Part shown: positions 45,857 to 55,431 of the stretch, piece after piece
Numbering within the stretch: the first letter of the stretch is position 1
Layout of the letters: the number at the start of each line of letters is the position of its first letter
NCBI RefSeq assembly: GCF_000689255.1
Contig: NZ_HG964446.1
Span: forward strand, 1,689,191-1,753,190
Reading direction: 5' to 3'
Source: Mycobacterium triplex
GTDB taxonomy: Bacteria > Actinomycetota > Actinomycetes > Mycobacteriales > Mycobacteriaceae
DNA length: 64,000 nt
Position numbers and translations under genes: made by a program
Notes under the pieces: model-generated
Database searches by the model: none
Told to the model about the DNA's origin: nothing
What the model saw: the letters and a program-made list of their open reading frames with translations, nothing else

Positions 45857-47502
45857 AGCGGAATGTTCCCGTGCTTCTTCGGCGGCAGGTGGGAGATCTT
45901 GCGTTCCAGCAGCCGCAGCGACGTGGCGATGTAACCGCGGGTGTGCGACGGCGGGATGACCGAGTCGACGTAGCCGCGCTCGGCGGCGACGTACGGGTTG
46001 ACCAGTGTGTCCTCGTACTCCTGCTGTAACTGCAGCCGCAGCTCGTCGACGTCGCGGCCGTCCTTGGCGGCCTCCTTGAGCTGCTGGCGGTAGACGAAGC
46101 CGACCGCACCCGAGGCGCCCATCACCGCGATCTGCGCGGTCGGCCAGGCCAGGTTGACATCGCAGCCCATGTCCTTGGAACCCATCACGCAGTAGGCACC
46201 GCCGTAGGCCTTGCGGGTGATCACGGTGATCTTCGGAACGGTGGCCTCGCCGTAGGCGAACAGCAGCTTGGCGCCGCGGCGGATGATGCCGTTGTATTCC
46301 TGGCCCGTGCCCGGCAGGAAGCCCGGCACGTCCACCAGCATGATGATCGGGATGTTGAAGCAGTCGCAGGTCCGCACGAACCGGGCGGCCTTCTCCGAGG
46401 CGTTGATGTCCAGGCAGCCGGCGAACTGGGTCGGCTGGTTGGCCACGATCCCGACCGGCCGGCCGTCGACCCGCCCGAACCCGACGACGATGTTCTGCGC
46501 GTAGCCGGCCTGGATTTCCAGGAACTCGTCGTCGTCGAGGATCCGGGTGATCACCTCGTGCATGTCGTAGGGCTGGTTGGGCGAGTCGGGGATCAGCGTG
46601 TCCAGCTCGAGGTCCTCGTCGGTGAGGTTGTCTTCGATGGACCCCGCCGGCGCCTCGGCTTGGTAGCGGGGCGCGTCGGTGAAGTTGTTCGGCGGAAGGT
46701 AGCCCAGCAGGTCGCGGACCCAGTCGAAGGCGTCCTGCTCGCCGGAGGCGACGTAGTGCAGGGTGCCCGACTTGGCCATGTGGGTGTGCGCCCCGCCGAG
46801 CTCCTCCATCGTGACGTCCTCGCCGGTGACGGTCTTGATGACGTCGGGCCCGGTGATGAACATCTGGCTGGTCTGGTCGACCATGATCACGAAGTCGGTC
46901 AGGGCGGGGGAGTACACGTGCCCACCGGCGGCCGCCCCCATGATCAGCGAGATCTGCGGGACGACGCCCGACGCGAGAATGTTGTTGCGGAAGATGCGGC
47001 TGTACAGGCCCAGCGAGACGACGCCCTCCTGGATGCGCGCGCCGGCGCCGTCGTTGATGCCGATCAGCGGGCGGCCGGTTTTGATGGCCAGCTCCTGGAC
47101 CTTGACGATCTTCTCGCCGTACACCTCGCCGAGGCTGCCGCCGAACACCGTGGCGTCCTGGCTGAAGATGCACACGTCGCGCCCGTCGATGGTGCCGTAG
47201 CCGGTGATCACACCGTCGCCGAGCGGCCGGTTGGCCTCCAGGCCGAAGTTGGTGCTGCGGTGCTTGGCCAGCGCGTCGAGCTCGACGAACGAGTCCTCGT
47301 CGAGCAGGGCCAGGATGCGCTCGCGGGCGGTCAGCTTGCCCTTGGCATGCACCTTCTCGACGGCCTCTTCACCGACGGGGTGCAGCGACTCTTCCCGGCG
47401 CTTGTGCAGTTCGGCCAGCTTGCCCGCGGTGGTGTGGATGTCGATGGTGTGCTCGGCAGCGGGCTCCACTGAATGACCGGTGTGGTCGGTAACGCTCGTC
47501 AT
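45853..47502 (-). CDS. accD5: propionyl-CoA carboxylase beta subunit AccD5
   Basis: A 549-residue carboxyltransferase (Rv3280-like) producing methylmalonyl-CoA for methyl-branched lipids. It has two crotonase-like halves with oxyanion-hole glycines: [19 protein letters not shown] in the first and [19 protein letters not shown] in the second. The acyl-CoA site includes [13 protein letters not shown]. The start ATG at 47502 gives nearly the M. tuberculosis length. It heads an overlapping accD5-accE5-maf operon and is divergent from the KstD-like gene 39 bases away. Confidence 0.95.
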   Translation of the reverse strand: MTSVTDHTGHSVEPAAEHTIDIHTTAGKLAELHKRREESLHPVGEEAVEKVHAKGKLTARERILALLDEDSFVELDALAKHRSTNFGLEANRPLGDGVITGYGTIDGRDVCIFSQDATVFGGSLGEVYGEKIVKVQELAIKTGRPLIGINDGAGARIQEGVVSLGLYSRIFRNNILASGVVPQISLIMGAAAGGHVYSPALTDFVIMVDQTSQMFITGPDVIKTVTGEDVTMEELGGAHTHMAKSGTLHYVASGEQDAFDWVRDLLGYLPPNNFTDAPRYQAEAPAGSIEDNLTDEDLELDTLIPDSPNQPYDMHEVITRILDDDEFLEIQAGYAQNIVVGFGRVDGRPVGIVANQPTQFAGCLDINASEKAARFVRTCDCFNIPIIMLVDVPGFLPGTGQEYNGIIRRGAKLLFAYGEATVPKITVITRKAYGGAYCVMGSKDMGCDVNLAWPTAQIAVMGASGAVGFVYRQQLKEAAKDGRDVDELRLQLQQEYEDTLVNPYVAAERGYVDSVIPPSHTRGYIATSLRLLERKISHLPPKKHGNIPL

Positions 47503-47541
47503 GGGTGTCGAGCTTAGCGGCGGGGATAGGCTGCGCTGACT

Positions 47542-49107
47542 ATGGGCACGGTGCAGTGGAGCGACGAGTGCGACGTGCTGGTCGCGGGGTCGGGCGGCGG
47601 CGGAGTCACCGGCGCCTACACCGCGGCACGCGAGGGCCTCGAGGTGGTGCTGGTCGAGGCGACCGACAAGTTCGGCGGCACGACGGCCTACTCCGGCGGG
47701 GGCGGGGTCTGGTTCCCGTGCAATCCCGTGCTGGTCCGGGCCGGCACCGACGACACGATCGAGGACGCCCTCACCTATTACCGCGCGGTGGTCGGTGACC
47801 GCACTCCCCGCGAGCTGCAGGAGACGTTCGTGCGCGGCGGCGCGCCGCTGATCGAGTACCTCGAGCAAGATTCGAACATCAAATTCGTGCCGCTGCCGTG
47901 GCCCGACTACTACGGCAAGGCGCCGAAGGCGCGCCTGGACGGTCAGCGCCACATCGCCGCAAAGCCGCTGAAGGTGGCCGCCGCCCCCGAACTGCGCGAT
48001 GCGATCCGCGGGCCGCTGGACACCGACCGGCTCGGCGCCGAAACCCCGGCCGACTACTACCTCGGCGGCCGCGCCCTGATCGCGCGATTCCTCAAGGCCA
48101 TCGCGCAGTACCCGACGGCGTCGCTGCACCGCGACACCGCGCTGGTCGAGCTGGTGCTCTCCGACGGGCCTGAAAAAGGAGGAGTGCAGGGAGCGATCGT
48201 CGAGACCGCCGGGCAGCGCCGCGCCATCCGGGCCCGCCGGGGTGTGCTGCTGGCCGCCGGCGGTTTCGAAGCCAACGAGGAGTTGCGCCGCGCATACGGC
48301 GTGCCGGGCGCGGCCCGAGACACCATGGGCGGCCCGGGAAGTCGCGGCCTGGCGTTGCAGGCCGGCATCGCCGCGGGTGCCGACACCGACCTACTGGACC
48401 AGGCCTGGTGGTCACCGGGCATGACGCATCCCGACGGTCGCTGTGCGTTCGCGCTGTGGTTCACCGGCGGCATCTTCGTCAACCAGCACGGCAACCGATT
48501 CGTCAACGAGTCTCGGGCCTACGACCGGGTCGGGCGCGAGATCATCGCGCAGCTGCAAGACGGCTCGATGTCGTTGCCGTACTGGATGATCTACGACGAC
48601 TCCGAAGGCGAGGTGCCGCCGGTGAAGGCGGCCAACGTGTCCATCGTCGAGACGCAGAAGTACGTAGCGGCCGGCCTGTGGCACACCGCCGACACCCTCG
48701 AGGAGCTGGCCGCCAAGATCGGGGTGCCGGGCGATCGGCTGGCCGCAACGGTGGCCCGGTTCAACGGCTTTGCCGCCGCCGGTGTCGACGAGGACTTCGG
48801 CCGGGGCGAGGAGGCTTTCGATCGGGCGTTCTCGGCGGGCGCCTCACCACTGGTGCCCATCGATGCACCGCCGTACCACGCCGCGCAGTTCGGGCTGTCG
48901 GATCTGGGCACCAAGGGCGGTCTGCGCACCGACGCGGCCGCGCGCGTGCTCGACACCGCCGGTGACCCCATTCCCGGGCTGTACGCGGCGGGCAACACGA
49001 TGGCCGCCCCCAGCGGGCTGGCGTATCCCGGCGGCGGCAACCCGATCGGCACCAGCATGCTGTTCAGCCACCTGGCCGCACTCGACATGCGAGACCGGCG
49101 CCGCTGA
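47542..49107 (+). CDS. KstD-like FAD-dependent oxidoreductase
   Basis: A 521-residue flavoprotein of the fumarate reductase / 3-ketosteroid dehydrogenase family. It shows the FAD motif [39 protein letters not shown], the C-terminal [17 protein letters not shown] and [35 protein letters not shown]. These resemble delta-1 or delta-4 ketosteroid dehydrogenases, but substrate residues cannot be assigned by eye. I do not recall a homologue here in M. tuberculosis. It is followed 17 bases later by birA on the same strand. Confidence 0.84.
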   Translation: MGTVQWSDECDVLVAGSGGGGVTGAYTAAREGLEVVLVEATDKFGGTTAYSGGGGVWFPCNPVLVRAGTDDTIEDALTYYRAVVGDRTPRELQETFVRGGAPLIEYLEQDSNIKFVPLPWPDYYGKAPKARLDGQRHIAAKPLKVAAAPELRDAIRGPLDTDRLGAETPADYYLGGRALIARFLKAIAQYPTASLHRDTALVELVLSDGPEKGGVQGAIVETAGQRRAIRARRGVLLAAGGFEANEELRRAYGVPGAARDTMGGPGSRGLALQAGIAAGADTDLLDQAWWSPGMTHPDGRCAFALWFTGGIFVNQHGNRFVNESRAYDRVGREIIAQLQDGSMSLPYWMIYDDSEGEVPPVKAANVSIVETQKYVAAGLWHTADTLEELAAKIGVPGDRLAATVARFNGFAAAGVDEDFGRGEEAFDRAFSAGASPLVPIDAPPYHAAQFGLSDLGTKGGLRTDAAARVLDTAGDPIPGLYAAGNTMAAPSGLAYPGGGNPIGTSMLFSHLAALDMRDRRR

Positions 49108-49124
49108 CCTCTACGCTGGGTCCG

Positions 49125-49940
49125 GTGACCGACCGAGATCAGTTCCGAACACCGTTGAATGCGGCCGCATTGCGCACCGAGCTGGTCGGCACCGGATTGG
49201 GTTGGCGGCGGCTAGATGTCGTCGAACAGACCGGTTCCACCAACGCCGATCTGCTGGCCCGCGCGGCCGACGGCACCGACATCGCCGGCGCGGTGCTGAT
49301 CGCCGAACACCAGACGGCCGGGCGTGGGCGGCACGGCCGCGGCTGGTCGGCGTCGCCGCGCGCGCAGATCACCATGTCGGTCGCGGTGAGCGTCGTCAAC
49401 GTGCCGGTCACCGGGTGGGGCTGGCTGCCGCTGGCCACCGGGGTGGCGGTGGTCGATGCCGTGGCCCCGCTGCTGCGGGGCAGCGGTGTCGAGCTGGGCC
49501 TCAAGTGGCCCAACGACGTGCTGGCCGGTGGTGGCAAACTGGCCGGGATCCTCGCCGAGGTCGCCCGGCCGGTCGTGGTAATCGGCTTGGGGCTCAACGT
49601 GACTCAGGCGCCCGAGGAGGTCGACGGGCCGGGTGCGACGTCGTTGTTCGACCTGGGCGTGGCCGCCCCCGACCGCGATCGGCTGGTGCGCGCGGTGTTG
49701 CGCGAGCTCGGCGGCCGCATCGTCGCGTGGCAGGCCGCGCGCGGGGCGGACTGGCAGTTAGCCGCCGACTACCGGGCGCGCAGCCTGACCCTCGGCACCC
49801 GGGTGCGCGCAGCACTGCCCGGCGGCAGGGAAATCGTCGGCACCGCCAGCGGAATCGACGATCACGGCCGGCTGTGTCTGGACGTCGCGAACGAGACCGT
49901 CGTCGTCTCCGCCGGTGACGTCGTGCATTTGCGGGGCTAG
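49125..49940 (+). CDS. birA: biotin-protein ligase BirA
   Basis: A 271-residue monofunctional biotin ligase (Rv3279c-like) without an N-terminal DNA-binding domain. Motifs are EQTGSTNADLL, the biotinoyl-AMP loop TAGRGRHGRGW and LKWPNDVLAGGGKLAGIL. The C-terminal SH3-like domain contains GRLCLDVANETVVVSAGDVVHLRG. It attaches biotin to AccA3 (EAMKM), encoded about 10 kb away. The start is GTG at 49125. Confidence 0.93.
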   Translation: MTDRDQFRTPLNAAALRTELVGTGLGWRRLDVVEQTGSTNADLLARAADGTDIAGAVLIAEHQTAGRGRHGRGWSASPRAQITMSVAVSVVNVPVTGWGWLPLATGVAVVDAVAPLLRGSGVELGLKWPNDVLAGGGKLAGILAEVARPVVVIGLGLNVTQAPEEVDGPGATSLFDLGVAAPDRDRLVRAVLRELGGRIVAWQAARGADWQLAADYRARSLTLGTRVRAALPGGREIVGTASGIDDHGRLCLDVANETVVVSAGDVVHLRG

Positions 49941-49949
49941 TGTCACCAC

Positions 49950-50468
49950 ATGAGCTATCCCGACAACGCCCTGGCCGCCGGCGAACAGGTCGTCATACAT
50001 CGCCACCCGCACTGGAAGCGATTGATCGGGCCCGTCGCCATTTTCATCCTGCTGACCGGGCTGGCGGCGTTCGGGTCCGGCTACGTCAACTCCACGCACT
50101 GGGAGCAGATGGCCAAGAACATCATCCACGGCGTCATCTGGGGGATCTGGTTGGTGATCGTCGGCTGGCTCACGCTGTGGCCGTTCTTGACTTGGCTCAC
50201 CACACATTTCGTCGTCACGAATCGCCGCGTGATGTATCGGCACGGATTGCTGACCCGCAGTGGTATCGACATCCCGTTGGCGCGGATCAACAGCGTGGAA
50301 TTCCGGGACAAGATTTGGGAGCGTCCGTTTCGCACCGGCACCCTGATTATCGAGTCGGCGTCCCAAGATCCGTTGGAGTTCCACAACATTCCGCGGCTAC
50401 GCGAGGTGCACGCGCTGCTGTATCACGAAGTTTTCGACACCCTGGGTTCCGAGGAGTCACCGAGCTGA
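49950..50468 (+). CDS. bacterial PH-domain membrane protein (Rv3278c-like)
   Basis: A 172-residue protein with two membrane helices (about 27-46 and 62-84) followed by a bacterial PH (YdbS/bPH2) domain: HFVVTNRRVMYRHGLLTRSGIDIPLARINSVEF and GTLIIESASQDPLEFHNI. It probably sits in the membrane with a cytoplasmic PH domain; function unknown. Its 3' end overlaps the convergent GtrA gene by 46 bases. Confidence 0.87.
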   Translation: MSYPDNALAAGEQVVIHRHPHWKRLIGPVAIFILLTGLAAFGSGYVNSTHWEQMAKNIIHGVIWGIWLVIVGWLTLWPFLTWLTTHFVVTNRRVMYRHGLLTRSGIDIPLARINSVEFRDKIWERPFRTGTLIIESASQDPLEFHNIPRLREVHALLYHEVFDTLGSEESPS

Positions 50469-51082
50469 CTCATGCGGTTGCGCCGGTTACGCCAGGCGCG
50501 CAGCAGGGTGACGTTGCCGGACTCGACCTCGTCCTCGAATACCTCGGCGATTCCGCCCGCGGTGAGCGCGGACTCCAGTGCCTTGTCGGGGTTGCGGGCG
50601 AACTGGTCGGGGAACACCCAGCGCCGGAACGCCCAGAACCGAAATGCCATCTGCAGCAGGTTGCCGATGATGTAGGCGGAGATGAAGTCCGCGATGTTCT
50701 CCACCGTCAGCGACACCGTCGGCTCCCGCAGCTGCAGGATGTAGCTGGAAATCCACAGCGGCGCCATGCTCAGCAACACGCCCACCCCGCTGAACGCGAA
50801 GAACAGCAGCGCCTCGTGATGGCGCTCGCGGCCGCCCCGGTCGCGGAAGCTCCACTCGCGGTTCAGCACATAGGACGCGATGACCGCGACGATGCCGGCG
50901 ATAACCTTGGCCGTCACCGGCTTGGTGTCCAGAATCGTCAGCTTGAGGGTGTAGAAAATTGCCGAGTCGATGATGAACGTGGTGCCCCCGACGATGGCGA
51001 ATTTGATGAATTCATGATGGCGCTGTGCATAGGGCTGAAAGACCTGCGGTAAGCGCGCGATTGTGGCATCGGCGAAGGACAC
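50423..51082 (-). CDS. GtrA-like membrane protein (Rv3277-like)
   Basis: A 219-residue GtrA-family protein with four predicted membrane helices between about 28 and 150 (FAIVGGTTFIIDSAIFYTL, VIAGIVAVIASYVLNREWSF, then two more), followed by a cytoplasmic tail. GtrA proteins often flip or position polyprenyl-linked sugars for cell-surface glycans. NREWSFRDRGGRERHHEALLFF is characteristic. The start is GTG at 51082. The stop lies inside the neighbouring convergent gene. Confidence 0.87.
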   Translation of the reverse strand: MSFADATIARLPQVFQPYAQRHHEFIKFAIVGGTTFIIDSAIFYTLKLTILDTKPVTAKVIAGIVAVIASYVLNREWSFRDRGGRERHHEALLFFAFSGVGVLLSMAPLWISSYILQLREPTVSLTVENIADFISAYIIGNLLQMAFRFWAFRRWVFPDQFARNPDKALESALTAGGIAEVFEDEVESGNVTLLRAWRNRRNRMSQLGDSSEPRVSKTS

Positions 51083-51180
51083 AAGACGTGAGTGTACGGA
51101 CGGACTCGAAAACGGCGCAAAATGGTAGCTAACGATTTCGCGTCACAGCCGGTCAACACACCGTGGGGTCGCGTGACACC

Positions 51181-52407
51181 ATGATGGCCGTGCCGAGTAC
51201 ACGCACTCCGGTGGTCGCGATGGTCGGCGGTGGTCAACTGGCCCGGATGACGCACCAGGCCGCGATCGCGCTGGGGCAGACCCTGCGGGTGCTGGCGACC
51301 GCCGCCGACGAGCCGGCCGCCCAGGTCACCCCCGATGTGGTGATCGGTTCGCATACCGATGCCGACGACCTGCGCCGGGTCGCCGCCGGCGCCGACGTGC
51401 TGACCTTCGACCACGAGCACGTCCCGACGGAGCTGCTGGAGAAGCTGGTCGCCGAGGGCGTCAACGTGGCACCGCCGCCGCAGGCGTTGGTGCACGCCCA
51501 GGACAAGCTGGTGATGCGCCGCAAGCTGGAGGCCCTCGGCGCCGCGGTGCCGAGCTATCTCGGCCTGGACTCGCTGGACCGCCTCGACGAGGTGGACGCC
51601 TTCGCGCGCCGCGTCGCTGCCCCGCTGGTGGTCAAGGCGGCCCGCGGGGGTTACGACGGCCGGGGCGTGCAGCTGGCGCGCGACCTGGCGGATGCGCGCG
51701 AGATCGCCCGCTCGTACCTGGCCGACGGAGTGGCGGTGGTGCTGGAAGAGAAGGTCCAATTGCGGCGCGAGTTGGCGGCGCTGGTGGCGCGCTCGCCGTT
51801 CGGGCAGGGCGCGGCGTGGCCGGTGGTGGAGACGGTGCAAGACGACGGCATCTGCGTGCTGGTGATTGCGCCCGCTCCGGAGCTGCCCCAGAAGGTGGCC
51901 GTGGCCGCGCAGCAGCTGGCGCTGCGGCTGGCGGCCGAACTCGGCGTGGTCGGTGTGCTGGCCGTGGAGCTGTTCGAGACCACCGACGGCGCACTGCTGG
52001 TCAACGAGCTGGCGATGCGGCCGCACAACTCCGGGCACTGGAGCATGGACGGATCGCGCACCAGCCAGTTCGAACAGCATCTGCGGGCGGTGCTGGACTA
52101 CCCGCTCGGCGCGACCGATGCCATCGCGCCGGTGACCGTGATGGCCAACGTGCTGGGCGCCGCGCAGCCGCCGGAGATGACCGTCGACGAGCGGCTGCAC
52201 CACCTCTACGCGCGGATGCCGGATGCCCGGGTGCATCTGTACGGCAAGGGCGAGCGTCCGGGCCGCAAGGTCGGGCACATCAATTTCCTGGGCGACGACG
52301 CCGCGGACCTGCCGAAGCTTCGTGAACGCGCCGAGCTGGCGGCACACTGGTTGGCACATGGGCAGTGGGCGGACGGATGGGATCCACATGAGGAGCGGCG
52401 CCGATGA
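51181..52407 (+). CDS. purK: N5-carboxyaminoimidazole ribonucleotide synthase PurK
   Basis: A 408-residue ATP-grasp enzyme (Rv3276c-like). It carboxylates AIR with bicarbonate and ATP in purine synthesis. Motifs are [32 protein letters not shown], the ATP-grasp segment [34 protein letters not shown] and [15 protein letters not shown] prefer ATG 51181; a GTG six codons earlier is possible. It overlaps purE by four bases, and the products act in succession. Confidence 0.94.
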   Translation: MMAVPSTRTPVVAMVGGGQLARMTHQAAIALGQTLRVLATAADEPAAQVTPDVVIGSHTDADDLRRVAAGADVLTFDHEHVPTELLEKLVAEGVNVAPPPQALVHAQDKLVMRRKLEALGAAVPSYLGLDSLDRLDEVDAFARRVAAPLVVKAARGGYDGRGVQLARDLADAREIARSYLADGVAVVLEEKVQLRRELAALVARSPFGQGAAWPVVETVQDDGICVLVIAPAPELPQKVAVAAQQLALRLAAELGVVGVLAVELFETTDGALLVNELAMRPHNSGHWSMDGSRTSQFEQHLRAVLDYPLGATDAIAPVTVMANVLGAAQPPEMTVDERLHHLYARMPDARVHLYGKGERPGRKVGHINFLGDDAADLPKLRERAELAAHWLAHGQWADGWDPHEERRR

Positions 52408-52919
52408 GTGAAACCCCCCGCGTCGGGGTGATCATGGGCAGCGACAGCGACTGGTCGGTGATGGCCGACGCCGCCGCTGCGCTGGCCGAGTTCGATATCC
52501 CGGCCGAGGTCCGGGTGGTCTCGGCGCATCGCACCCCGGACGTGATGTTCGACTACGCCCGGGGTGCGGCCGCGCGCGGCATCGAGGTCATCATCGCGGG
52601 CGCCGGGGGCGCCGCCCACCTGCCCGGCATGGTCGCCGCCGCGACGCCGCTGCCGGTGATCGGGGTGCCGGTGCCGCTGGCCCGCCTCGACGGGCTGGAT
52701 TCGCTGCTGTCGATCGTGCAGATGCCCGCCGGCGTGCCGGTGGCCACGGTCTCGATCGGCGGGGGCCGCAACGCCGGGTTGCTGGCGGTGCGGATTCTCG
52801 GTGCCTTCGACCCGGCGCTGCGGGCCCGGATCGTGGCATTCCAGGGGCAGCTCGCCGAGAGCGTGCGGGCCAAGAATGAGGCCCTGCAAGAGCTCCAGGG
52901 TAAAGTTACCGGCGAGTAG
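52404..52919 (+). CDS. purE: N5-carboxyaminoimidazole ribonucleotide mutase PurE
   Basis: A 171-residue class I PurE (Rv3275c-like). It moves the carboxyl group of N5-CAIR to give CAIR. Motifs are [23 protein letters not shown] (catalytic His), and [15 protein letters not shown] with GVPVPL. It is translationally coupled to purK and followed 15 bases later by fadE25, whose AAGGAG ribosome-binding site lies in the gap. Confidence 0.95.
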   Translation: MSETPRVGVIMGSDSDWSVMADAAAALAEFDIPAEVRVVSAHRTPDVMFDYARGAAARGIEVIIAGAGGAAHLPGMVAAATPLPVIGVPVPLARLDGLDSLLSIVQMPAGVPVATVSIGGGRNAGLLAVRILGAFDPALRARIVAFQGQLAESVRAKNEALQELQGKVTGE

Positions 52920-52934
52920 CAAGGAGATCTCAAG

Positions 52935-54104
52935 ATGGCTGCATGGGCCGGACACCCCGACTTCGATTTGTTCCAACTGCCCGAGGAGCATCAGGAGTTA
53001 CGGGCGGCGATTCGGGCGCTGGCGGAAAAGGAAATCGCTCCGCACGCCGGCGACGTGGACGAGAATTCCCGCTTCCCGCAAGAAGCGCTGGATGCGTTGA
53101 ATGCGTCGGGCTTCAACGCCGTGCATGTGCCCGAGGAGTACGGCGGTCAGGGCGCGGACTCCGTCGCGGCCTGCATCGTGATCGAAGAGGTCGCCCGGGT
53201 CGACACGTCGGCTTCGCTGATTCCGGCGGTGAACAAGCTCGGCACCATGGGCCTGATCCTGCGCGGCTCCGATGAGCTGAAAAAGCAGGTTCTGCCGTCG
53301 ATCGCCGATGGCAGCGCGATGGCGTCCTACGCCTTGAGCGAGCGCGAAGCCGGCAGTGACGCGGCGTCGATGCGCACCCGCGCCAAGGCCGACGGCGACG
53401 ACTGGATTCTCAACGGCGCGAAGTGCTGGATCACCAACGGCGGCAAGTCGACCTGGTACACGGTGATGGCGGTGACCGATCCCGACAAGGGTGCCAACGG
53501 CATCTCGTCGTTCATGGTGCACGCCGACGACGAGGGATTCAGCGTGGGACCGAAGGAGCGCAAGCTCGGCATCAAGGGCTCACCGACCACCGAGCTCTAC
53601 TTCGAGAACTGTCGCATCCCGGGCGACCGGATCATCGGCGAGCCCGGCACCGGTTTCAAGACGGCGCTGGCCACCCTGGACCACACCCGTCCGACCATCG
53701 GGGCGCAGGCCGTGGGTATCGCGCAGGGCGCGGTGGACGCGGCCATCGCCTACACCAAGGACCGCAAGCAGTTCGGTGAGTCGATCAGCAGCTTCCAGGG
53801 CGTGCAGTTCATGTTGGCCGATATGGCGATGAAGGTGGAGGCGGCGCGGCTGATGGTCTACAGCGCCGCCGCGCGGGCCGAACGCGGCGAGTCGAATCTG
53901 GGGTTCATCTCGGCGGCCTCGAAGTGCTTTGCCTCCGATGTCGCGATGGAGGTCACCACCGACGCCGTGCAGCTGTTCGGCGGCGCCGGGTACACCACCG
54001 ACTTCCCGGTCGAGCGGATGATGCGTGACGCCAAGATCACCCAGATCTACGAGGGCACCAATCAGATTCAGCGCGTGGTGATGTCGCGAGCGCTGCTGCG
54101 CTGA
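52935..54104 (+). CDS. fadE25: acyl-CoA dehydrogenase FadE25
   Basis: A 389-residue acyl-CoA dehydrogenase (Rv3274c-like) for beta-oxidation or branched-chain acyl-CoA. Family signatures are YALSEREAGSDAASM, the FAD/ETF region CWITNGGKSTWYTVMA, DRKQFGESISSFQGVQFMLADMA and the C-terminal QIYEGTNQIQRVVMSRALL, which carries the catalytic Glu. No signal peptide. It is probably co-transcribed with purK-purE. Confidence 0.94.
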   Translation: MAAWAGHPDFDLFQLPEEHQELRAAIRALAEKEIAPHAGDVDENSRFPQEALDALNASGFNAVHVPEEYGGQGADSVAACIVIEEVARVDTSASLIPAVNKLGTMGLILRGSDELKKQVLPSIADGSAMASYALSEREAGSDAASMRTRAKADGDDWILNGAKCWITNGGKSTWYTVMAVTDPDKGANGISSFMVHADDEGFSVGPKERKLGIKGSPTTELYFENCRIPGDRIIGEPGTGFKTALATLDHTRPTIGAQAVGIAQGAVDAAIAYTKDRKQFGESISSFQGVQFMLADMAMKVEAARLMVYSAAARAERGESNLGFISAASKCFASDVAMEVTTDAVQLFGGAGYTTDFPVERMMRDAKITQIYEGTNQIQRVVMSRALLR

Positions 54105-54246
54105 GCGGTTTTCCGGGACCCGATGGCCCCAAACTCGGCTCGGCTAATAGGATCGAGCGCTACAACCAAGCTCAGCGTGCCCCGTTTGGAGGGTAACGGC
54201 CACGCGTAGCGCTAAATGAGCAGGTGACTGCGGCAAGGGGTGGGGA

Positions 54247-55431
54247 ATGCTTAGCCCAGTCACCCCGGCGGCGAGCTGGCAGACATTGTCGTTGCTCCTG
54301 GTCGAAGACGACCGCGCCGACGCGGTGCTGGTCGAAGACCTGATCTCCAGCGGGGTCGACGACATCCGGGTGACCTGGGCGCAGTCGATGGCGCACGCCG
54401 AGCGTGAGCTGGCCACCGCACGGCCCGACTGCGTGCTGCTGGACCTGCAGCTACCCGACGCAAGCGGCATCGAAGCTCTGGACCGCATCGCCAAACGCGA
54501 TGCGACCGTGCCGATCGTGGTGCTGACCGGTTTCAACGACGAGTTCTTCGGCGCCTCGGCGGTCGCGGCGGGGGCACAGGATTATCTGGTCAAGGGCCGC
54601 GTCGAAGCCGGCATGCTGCGCCGTGCGCTGCTTTACGCGATCGAGCGCAAGCGCGTGGAGATCATCGCCGCGGACCTGCACGCGACTCAGCTTCGGGCCC
54701 GCGAGAACGCCCTGCTCGAACGCGGCCTGCTGCCGTCTCCGTTGCTGCTGGACGACCCGGGCGTCGAGATCGTGGCCCGGTACCGGCCGAGTCGTGCGGA
54801 CGCGCTGCTGTGCGGTGACTTCTACGACGTCGTGCAGACGCCGGACCGGGTCGTGTACGTCCTGATCGGAGACGTCGCCGGGCACGGGCCCAACGAGGCC
54901 GCGCTGGGTGCGGCGTTGCGGATCGCTTGGCGCGCGCTCACTTTCGCCGGGGTGCGGGCCGCTGAATCGATGCGTCAGCTCGAGCGGGTGCTGCACGCCG
55001 AACGCATGGGCAGCGGCATCTTCGCGACGGTCCTGTCGCTTGAGTTCGCTCCCGACACCGGCCGCATCAGCTGTATCCGGGCCGGGCATCCGGGTATGTT
55101 GCGCCAAGGCGCCGCAACGGCGGAGTGGATCGAACCGCCGGCCGGGCCGGCGCTGGGACTGGGTGCCGACGACTGGCCGCAGTCCGAGCTGGAACTGCCG
55201 GTGGGGCAGGGGCTGTTGCTGCTGACCGACGGCCTCTTCGAGGGATACTCCGGAACCGGCAACGAGCGACTGGGGGAGGATGGCTTGCTGGCCCTGGCGC
55301 GTACCCACGCCGGCTTGCCCGGTGCGGCATTCGTCGACGCGCTGATCGACGGCGCCGGCGAACTCGCGGAGCCGCGCGGCGGCCTCACCGACGACATCGC
55401 CGTGGTGCGCGTAGAGCGGACCGCGACATGA
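54247..55431 (+). CDS. response regulator with PP2C-type (RsbU/SpoIIE) phosphatase output
   Basis: A 394-residue protein. The N-terminal receiver domain (about 15-130) has LLLVEDDRADAVLVEDL, phospho-acceptor Asp66 in VLLDLQLPD, and Lys in DYLVKGR. A short coiled linker leads to a PP2C/SpoIIE phosphatase domain (about 175-390) with metal-site motifs LLCGDFYDVV, LIGDVAGHGPNEA, LLLTDGLFEGYSG and GGLTDDIAVVRV. Such proteins dephosphorylate STAS-domain antagonists in partner-switching pathways. It overlaps the downstream histidine kinase gene by four bases. Likely input is phosphorylation by that kinase; likely target is a STAS protein such as the one beside sigF (inference). Confidence 0.9.
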   Translation: MLSPVTPAASWQTLSLLLVEDDRADAVLVEDLISSGVDDIRVTWAQSMAHAERELATARPDCVLLDLQLPDASGIEALDRIAKRDATVPIVVLTGFNDEFFGASAVAAGAQDYLVKGRVEAGMLRRALLYAIERKRVEIIAADLHATQLRARENALLERGLLPSPLLLDDPGVEIVARYRPSRADALLCGDFYDVVQTPDRVVYVLIGDVAGHGPNEAALGAALRIAWRALTFAGVRAAESMRQLERVLHAERMGSGIFATVLSLEFAPDTGRISCIRAGHPGMLRQGAATAEWIEPPAGPALGLGADDWPQSELELPVGQGLLLLTDGLFEGYSGTGNERLGEDGLLALARTHAGLPGAAFVDALIDGAGELAEPRGGLTDDIAVVRVERTAT